Below, piece by piece: positions 59,977-64,000 of a stretch of DNA of 64,000 bases. The notes beneath the pieces are model-generated. The model worked only from the letters and a program-made list of their open reading frames with translations. It did not search any database and had not been told where the DNA came from. The DNA lies in the NCBI GenBank assembly GCA_016795465.1, contig JAEUHK010000103.1:1-64000 (forward strand), written 5' to 3'. Each line of letters begins with the position of its first letter. The stretch's first letter is position 1. The DNA is from Verrucomicrobiaceae bacterium. Lineage in GTDB: Bacteria > Verrucomicrobiota > Verrucomicrobiia > Verrucomicrobiales > Verrucomicrobiaceae. Position numbers and translations under genes: made by a program.

Positions 59977-60495
59977 ATGAACTTCCTCGATACCATCCTC
60001 CAATGCCTGTTTTGGGTTCTGATCGTATTCATTCCCTTCTGGCTCATCGGCTTCGCGAGCCGTCGGCTGGCGGACTGGCTCGGCTCGCGTGCAGCGGCCA
60101 AAGCGTTGGCCCTTTCACCCGATGCTCCCAAGCCGCAGCTCACGCCCGAAAGCACCTTCGTCGTCGAGATCACCGAACTCACTGTCACCTGCCACCGACC
60201 CGATGGTCAGACGGAAACCGTCTGTTGGGACGATTTACAGAAAGTGGACATCCTCACGACGAGCGACGGCCCACTTGCCCCCGATGTCTTTTGGCTCCTG
60301 CACGGCTCGAACGGTGGCTGCGTCATTCCCCAAGGTGCTACCGGCGAAACGGAACTTCTGCACCGGCTCCAAGCTTTGAGCGGCTTCGACAACGGAGTTC
60401 TGATCAACGCCATGGGCAGCACGCAGGGGGCCATTTTCACCTGCTGGGTGAAACCACCGCTAGCCGAAGAGTCGGCTCCCGACGCGGAAGGCTAA
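59977..60495 (+). CDS. Membrane-anchored protein of unknown function, cassette-like
   Basis: 172 residues starting MNFLDTILQCLFWVLIVFIPFW. One N-terminal transmembrane helix (about 8-28) is followed by a linker and a soluble domain: STFVVEITELTVTCHRPDGQ, VCWDDLQKVDILTTSDGPL, DVFWLLHGSNGGCVIPQGAT, and a C-terminal INAMGSTQGAIFTCW. This layout matches a small uncharacterised bacterial family with the GCVIPQGATGE signature. The gene starts 27 bases after a GTTAGGC (59944-59950), the end motif of an attC site, so it may be cassette-borne; no full site was found there. Function unknown. Confidence 0.75.
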   Translation: MNFLDTILQCLFWVLIVFIPFWLIGFASRRLADWLGSRAAAKALALSPDAPKPQLTPESTFVVEITELTVTCHRPDGQTETVCWDDLQKVDILTTSDGPLAPDVFWLLHGSNGGCVIPQGATGETELLHRLQALSGFDNGVLINAMGSTQGAIFTCWVKPPLAEESAPDAEG

Positions 60496-60520
60496 TGCAA
60501 ATCGGCTACCACCGTGCCCA

Positions 60521-60652
60521 GACCGCGTTTGAAAACCCAAGGTGCGCTGATCTTGCAAGGCGCGTCTGGAGTATGTTGTTCACGCTTTAGCGTGCCAAAG
60601 CCCAGCACACGCTAAAGCGTGAACAAGATACATGGGGTTCTCGAACACGGCC
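60521..60652. repeat. 132-bp element with inverted termini
   Basis: The left end is GACCGCGTTTGAAAACCC. The right end GGGTTCTCGAACACGGCC is its complement with four mismatches. The ends match those of 15947-16156. Inside is a perfect 19-bp inverted repeat: TTGTTCACGCTTTAGCGTG (60576-60594) with its complement at 60608-60626, 13-base loop. Confidence 0.8.
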
Positions 60653-60658
60653 TAGTGC

Positions 60659-61035
60659 GGCTGACATCCACCGATGCGTCTTTTTGGTCACCGCCATTTC
60701 GGCAGTCGCTCCCCAATCACTTCCCCGCCAGCTGCCCATTCGGCAGCGGCTTCCCAAACGCTTTTCCGGGCATCGCCGTTTCGGCGGTCCATTTCCAAAT
60801 ACTTTCCCGGTCACCGCCGTTTTGGCAGTCGCTTCCCAAATGGTTCCCCGGACATCGCCAAAATGGCAGTGCCTTTCCAAACGGTTTCCCGGTCGTCGCC
60901 AATTTGGCAGTCGATATCCAACCATTTCCCCGGTCACCGCCAAAACGGCGGTTGCTTTCCAAACCGTTTCCCGGCACTCGCCAGTTTGGCAGGCCTCCGG
61001 GAACTGAATTTTCGTCACACGCCAAAATAGCGGGT
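60659..61035. repeat. Degenerate tandem array with exact 41-nt period
   Basis: A conserved GGC begins at 60701, 60742, 60783, 60824, 60865, 60906, 60947 and 60988, exactly 41 bases apart, with weaker units at each end (60659, 61029). Each unit has a small hairpin at its boundary (CGCCAAAATGGCAG, CGCCAATTTGGCAG, CGCCGTTTCGGCGG) and a middle reading CTTCCCAAA-GGTTTCCCGG. Sequence varies widely between units while spacing does not. Confidence 0.85.
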
Positions 61036-61153
61036 GTTTTCCATGCTTTTACCTAAATAAACATGGGTGTTTAACCCAGATTGATCTCGACGCAAGCCAT
61101 CCTTTTCCGGTAAAAGGGCGTCGTCTCCCGAAAATCGTTCACCAACCCAACCC

Positions 61154-61930
61154 ATGGCACGCTTCGGTTTCGCCTTTTTCGACTCTGGGGTGCGCTTTGA
61201 CCAACCTGACGCACACCCCACCTCTATGAGAACGCTCGCCTCCTTCTTGGAAAACCCGTTCGATGACGACGGCATCAGCATGGCCGAACTCATCGCCTTC
61301 ACCACCGACCACTTGCAGCGCATGAGCGCGAACAATGCCGGTGGCGAACTCTCCACCCGCATCGCCGCCACCACCAGCTCCCTCGCCGTCGTCGAGGACT
61401 GCGTCACCGATGACCAGGGCCGCCTCGGCGTGCGAATGGCCCGCAAACAGGCGAAGGACGACTTTCGCGAGCAAATCCCCACCGAGGTCAAACGCATCGA
61501 AGCCGGCTTCATCGCCGCCTTTGGTGCCGACTCGCCCATTTTGCTCGAAGCCTTGCCGCAGGGCCGCACCATCTTCCAAACCTGCCGCGATGATCAGGTG
61601 GAGGTACATCTGCAAACCCTGCTCGATGCCGCCACCACGCATCAGGCCGATCTGGCCCCCGCCACCCTCACCCAGGCCACCACGCTGAAAAACAACTGGG
61701 TCACCATTTATCAGGCCAGCGAGGCCTCCACCGGCGCGAAGACCGTGACGCAGGAAGGCAAAAGACTCGCCCGCGAAAACCTGCAGTTGATGCTCTTCCT
61801 CAACCTCCTCAAGCTCGCCGAAATGTTCCCCCGCCAGCCCGAGAAGCTCAGCCTCTACATGCAGCAGCACCTCCTGGAGAATCCGTCCGCGCCGGAGGAA
61901 CCGGAGCCGCCAGCGCCGCCGACGCCTTAA
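61154..61930 (+). CDS. Uncharacterised protein family with Pro-rich C-terminus
   Basis: 258 residues. The start MARFGFAFFDSGVRFDQPD precedes MRTLASFLENPFDDDGISMAE; the Met at 61226 is an alternative. The body is helical: LIAFTTDHLQRMSANNAGGE, AEDDFRE-like acidic helices, HQADLAPATLTQATTLKNN, then EGKRLARENLQLMLFLNLLK and MFPRQPEKLSLYMQQHLLEN. It ends with a Pro/Glu tail (PSAPEEPEPPAPPTP). Nothing recognised by motif; helical content suggests a structural or binding protein. A damaged copy of its last 60 residues is at 15569-15760. It is flanked upstream by a repeat array and downstream by a non-coding block shared with that copy, so it behaves like cargo of a mobile or duplicated unit. Confidence 0.75.
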   Translation: MARFGFAFFDSGVRFDQPDAHPTSMRTLASFLENPFDDDGISMAELIAFTTDHLQRMSANNAGGELSTRIAATTSSLAVVEDCVTDDQGRLGVRMARKQAKDDFREQIPTEVKRIEAGFIAAFGADSPILLEALPQGRTIFQTCRDDQVEVHLQTLLDAATTHQADLAPATLTQATTLKNNWVTIYQASEASTGAKTVTQEGKRLARENLQLMLFLNLLKLAEMFPRQPEKLSLYMQQHLLENPSAPEEPEPPAPPTP

Positions 61931-62125
61931 CCTGCCTCCGGTGTTATCCAACAGGCTCCAGTATCCGCATGCAGCATGTTATCCGACACTTTTGTTGCCC
62001 TATTCCGCCATGTGCGGCTAAATCCACACCATGAAACAGGTCGGGCTGTACTTTTCCCACACTTCTGTCGCCTATAAAGGTGCTCGTAAACCGACAGAAG
62101 TGTTTCCCATCTGAATTGTTCGGCT
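61931..62125 (+). repeat. Conserved non-coding block, copy 2
   Basis: Near-identical to the reverse complement of 15375-15568. It contains GTTATCCAACAGGCTCC and GTTATCCGACACTTTTG, then ACACTTCTGTCG and CGACAGAAGTGT, a perfect 12-bp stem with a 21-base loop. A 27-codon open frame (62031-62114) spans the hairpin. Confidence 0.85.
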
Positions 62126-62139
62126 AACCACAACAAGCG

Positions 62140-62460
62140 ATGCAACGGCCATTGAGCAGGATGAGACCTGATGCGCGGCGAGACCGAGGTCTGGAAGTCA
62201 TTTGCATCATCATCTTTGTCCTGCTTGCGATCTATACCGCACACATGATCTACCATGACAGCCATGTGGACAGCACGACCTATTCGAACCGCTCTCTGGC
62301 GTTTCCGGCAGGAGGATTCTCCTTCGTGCTCACGAGCTATTTGGCCGTCCGCCTTGACTCGATTTCAGGCATGATCCGCATCGTGCTGTGGCCGTTCGCC
62401 TTCTTCGCGGGCTACCTGATGATCGGCTTGCTCCTCATCTTCCTGAATCAAGTGTTCTGA
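62140..62460 (+). CDS. Small three-helix membrane protein, cassette-like
   Basis: 106 residues (or 99 from the ATG at 62161). Three hydrophobic segments are visible: LEVICIIIFVLLAIYTAHMI, AGGFSFVLTSYLAV and LWPFAFFAGYLMIGLLLIFL. No family recognised. It starts just after the conserved non-coding block and is followed 32 bases after its stop by an attC-like site, the arrangement of an integron cassette. Confidence 0.72.
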   Translation: MQRPLSRMRPDARRDRGLEVICIIIFVLLAIYTAHMIYHDSHVDSTTYSNRSLAFPAGGFSFVLTSYLAVRLDSISGMIRIVLWPFAFFAGYLMIGLLLIFLNQVF

Positions 62461-62492
62461 TGGCCCACCATGAAGACCGGCAACCAACACAA

Positions 62493-62585
62493 GCCGAACA
62501 AAACGGATGCAGGCAACGGCTCGTATGGCATCTGTCGTGTCATCAACGCTTCCCGCTCGCCGTCGCCTGATCCGAGACGTTGACA
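62493..62585 (+). other. attC-like integron recombination site 3
   Basis: Begins GCCGAAC (62493-62499) and ends at GTTGAC (from 62579). The arms CGGATGCAGGCAACGGC and GCCGTCGCCTGATCCG pair with an extra G in the 5' arm. Length and sequence match site 2 (14853-14945), on the opposite strand. Confidence 0.75.
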
Positions 62586-62679
62586 CCCACCGGCCAAGAA
62601 CCGCCCACTCTCGCACCATGGCGGCTCAAGCGGGGAAGGCGGCAGGCACGTTGAAGAGGGAGCAACTCATCCTCACGCC

Positions 62680-62979
62680 ATGAACACCTATGTCGCTCTC
62701 CTGAACTTCACGCAGCAAGGCCTTACCAACATGCACGAGTCCGCGCACCGGGCCTCGGCCTTCCGGGCGGCGGCGAAGAAGAGCGGCTGCAAAGTGCAGC
62801 ACCTGCTCTGGACGATGGGGGCGCATGATGGCGTGATCGTTTTCCAAGCCAAAGACGACGCGGCGGCCACCGGCCTGATGATGAGCCTCTCCGCTCTGGG
62901 CAACGTGCACACCAGCACCATGCGGGCCTTTGATGCCACGGAGTTCATCGCCTTGGTCGAGAAGGCGCCGAAGATGTGA
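62680..62979 (+). CDS. GYD domain protein
   Basis: 99 residues forming one GYD domain (dimeric alpha-beta barrel). It starts MNTYVALLNFTQQGLTNMHE, has AAAKKSGCKVQHLLWTMGAHD near 31-51 in place of the usual LGRYD, and continues VIVFQAKDDAAATGLMMSLSALGNVHTSTMRAF. Members bind small ligands or act in unknown metabolism. The length is standard. A palindromic element follows its stop. Confidence 0.87.
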   Translation: MNTYVALLNFTQQGLTNMHESAHRASAFRAAAKKSGCKVQHLLWTMGAHDGVIVFQAKDDAAATGLMMSLSALGNVHTSTMRAFDATEFIALVEKAPKM

Positions 62980-62987
62980 GGTGTACC

Positions 62988-63032
62988 CGGGGCATTCCTG
63001 CCCCGTTTTCAGAGCGGGCAGGAATGGCCCCG
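62988..63032. repeat. Palindromic element, GGGCAGGA type (intergenic)
   Basis: CGGGGCATTCCTGCCC and GGGCAGGAATGGCCCCG are complementary. It belongs with palindromes (b) and (d) of the giant gene (GGGCACTC...GGGCAGGAGTGCCC). Here it lies between two genes. Confidence 0.8.
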
Positions 63033-63090
63033 ATACGCCGCGTGAACAACGGGCTCAAGACGGCCTGAATGCTGCTTGGAGAGGATGTTC

Positions 63091-63417
63091 ATGTCTTCTA
63101 CTGCTCTTCCTTGGAAAGTCCTGTCCTCCCAAACTGGCGTCGGTGTGCTCACGGAGGGCTGGACGCTCGATACGATGGACAGCACGACCGATGAGGTGCG
63201 GAGGTTCGTCACCGAGATCGTGTTTGCGACGCCGTTTGACTCGATCCCGGTGGTGCAGCTCGGGCTGACGGGATTTGATCTCGATCAACGGGACAGCGCC
63301 CGGATCACGCTGAAGGCGGAGAACATCACCGCGACGGGTTTTCGGGCGGTGATCTCCACCTGGGCTGGCACGCGGGTCTTCGCGGTGGAGTTCAACTGGC
63401 TGGCGATCGGGGCGTGA
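63091..63417 (+). CDS. H-type lectin domain protein
   Basis: 108 residues from the ATG at 63091, which has GGAGAGG 7-13 bases upstream. The C-terminal 70 residues match the H-type lectin (discoidin/HPA-like) domain: VTEIVFATPFDSIPVVQLGLTGFD, DSARITLKAENITATGFRAVISTWAGTRVFAVEFNWLAIG. Such domains bind N-acetylgalactosamine or similar sugars. No signal peptide is visible, so it may act in the cytoplasm or be exported by an unknown route. An in-frame ATG at 63085 is possible. Confidence 0.82.
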   Translation: MSSTALPWKVLSSQTGVGVLTEGWTLDTMDSTTDEVRRFVTEIVFATPFDSIPVVQLGLTGFDLDQRDSARITLKAENITATGFRAVISTWAGTRVFAVEFNWLAIGA

Positions 63418-63433
63418 GATCCGTGGATGGGCT

Positions 63434-64000
63434 TCACGCGCAGTAATCGCGAAACAGGCCGCCCATCATGGCGCCGAGCTTCCAGTCCTGTCCGGGCGGG
63501 GCGAAGTGCCCGCGGGTGAAGAGGACGATGGCGTAGGGTATGCTGCCGTAATAGAAGAAGAGGGATTCGTGGTCCCACTCGCCGTAGTTGCCGGTCTTGC
63601 CGCCAATGTAGGTGATGCTGGCGGGGAGCACCCAGCGGCCGAGGCCGTATTGATCGCAACGCATGGCTTCGAGGAGCAGCTCGCAGCCGTAGTCGAGTCG
63701 GTAGTTCACGCAGCGCTCGTAGAACTCGGCGTAGAAGCGTGGCGAGAGCACATTGTCGCGGATGGCGACATTCGGCAGGGCATACTTCGAGAGGAAGTGA
63801 TGCTCGTCGTAATGCCCGATGCGACCCAGCAGATAAAACCACGAGCTGTTCTCGCTCTTGTCGCAAGCATAGACGATGTGCTGGAACTCCTCGCGGCTGA
63901 GGTTGCCCTGCGACCGCTCGAGCAGCACGGCAGCGACGGCGGGCTTGGGCATGGAGCCGCCGACAAACAAACGATCTGCCTGAAACTCCGCGAGGTAGCG
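63434..64000 (-). CDS. Serine beta-lactamase-like hydrolase (5' end cut by window)
   Basis: The open frame runs off the window end. Visible are the SxxK active-site motif in GGSMPKPAVAAVLLERS (Ser near 63955), an SEN motif in CDKSENSSWFYLLG, and KTG in YIGGKTGNYGEWDHE, in the order and approximate spacing of class A beta-lactamases and penicillin-interacting serine hydrolases. FFYYGSIPYAIVLFT and the end LFRDYCA follow. It could be a secreted peptidase or esterase rather than a resistance enzyme. The N-terminus is not in view; the sequence at the edge reads RYLAEFQADRLFVGG. Confidence 0.75.
   Translation of the reverse strand, partial: RYLAEFQADRLFVGGSMPKPAVAAVLLERSQGNLSREEFQHIVYACDKSENSSWFYLLGRIGHYDEHHFLSKYALPNVAIRDNVLSPRFYAEFYERCVNYRLDYGCELLLEAMRCDQYGLGRWVLPASITYIGGKTGNYGEWDHESLFFYYGSIPYAIVLFTRGHFAPPGQDWKLGAMMGGLFRDYCA

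Larger units (their letters stand above)
60496..61153. other. Accessory gap before the 61154 gene
   Basis: Contains the inverted-terminus element (60521-60652) and the 41-nt-period array (60659-61035). Several overlapping frames are open across the array, but I see no gene I can support. Confidence 0.7.

Noticed and set aside
60659..61035. Regular repeat spacing suggested a CRISPR array
   Set aside because: All positions vary between units and there is no constant repeat alternating with unique spacers. No cas gene is in the window.
60587..61056. Open frames of 100-145 codons across the 41-nt array on both strands
   Set aside because: A 41-nt period without stops in its consensus stays open in several frames automatically. 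No frame has a start signal or family match.
61945..61990. Two TTATCC motifs resembling DnaA boxes
   Set aside because: They read TTATCCAACA and TTATCCGACA, missing the TTATNCACA consensus, and they occur in both copies of a repeat rather than at an origin.
62031..62114. 27-residue peptide conserved in two copies
   Set aside because: The codons that differ between copies all change the amino acid, while flanking non-coding DNA is more conserved. Kept only as part of the non-coding block.
1..64000. tRNA, rRNA and insertion-sequence genes
   Set aside because: Intergenic regions were read for cloverleaf ends, GGTTCGAATCC-type T-loops and transposase motifs; none was convincing.

Overview
The window is about 64 kb of GC-rich bacterial chromosome. 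Gene content points to the Verrucomicrobiota (Prosthecobacter/Verrucomicrobium-like). The signs are several secreted sulfatases, a DUF1501 protein, a Tat-exported Gfo/Idh/MocA oxidoreductase, two very large PVC-type secreted proteins with c-type heme motifs, FG-GAP and PQQ beta-propellers, a GDSL hydrolase, LL-diaminopimelate aminotransferase, and many long imperfect palindromes between and inside genes. This assignment is inferred from gene families; no rRNA or tRNA gene was seen.

Layout. 0-5 kb: an ABC/FtsX exporter operon ending in an AttH/CrtC-like secreted protein, then two small lipoproteins on the other strand. 6-10 kb: rseP, a sulfatase and a cytochrome P450. 10-14.4 kb: an operon of FAD oxidoreductase, ADP-ribosylglycohydrolase and AraC regulator, then a PQQ-propeller protein. 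14.4-16.2 kb: an accessory patch with two attC-like sites, two small cassette-like genes, and a remnant copy of a unit found intact near 61 kb. 16-29 kb: mostly housekeeping genes (DNA-alkylation repair-like, nadC, dapL, metH, RhlE-like helicase) with an FG-GAP protein and a GDSL hydrolase. 29-38.8 kb: a six-gene sulfatase/glycan operon facing a divergent sialidase-like gene. 38.8-46.9 kb: ppdK with a histone-like Lys/Ala tail, a prepilin-like gene, nuoD-nuoE, and membrane proteins. 47-56.4 kb: the two giant PVC proteins. 56.5-60 kb: pdhA and mnmG, with a perfect parS-type palindrome inside mnmG. 60-64 kb: a second accessory patch, then a GYD protein, an H-type lectin domain protein and a truncated serine beta-lactamase-like gene.

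The most unusual material is in the two accessory patches. Read in the same order on opposite strands, both contain: a short element with GGCCGTGTTTGAAAACC-type inverted termini; a protein family with a Pro-rich C-terminus (intact at 61 kb, a fragment at 15.6 kb); a roughly 190-nt non-coding block that is nearly identical in both; a small gene; and an attC-like folded site. The intact copy also carries an array with an exact 41-nt period. Together they look like a duplicated or mobile unit tied to integron-type cassettes, with no integrase in the window.

A second theme is palindromic elements inside reading frames. The 1733-residue PVC protein carries four, and comparison with its single-domain paralog shows one of them as an insertion. 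An 80-bp palindromic repeat also forms the N-terminal extension of the AttH-like protein, with a second copy in an intergenic gap at 51.1 kb.
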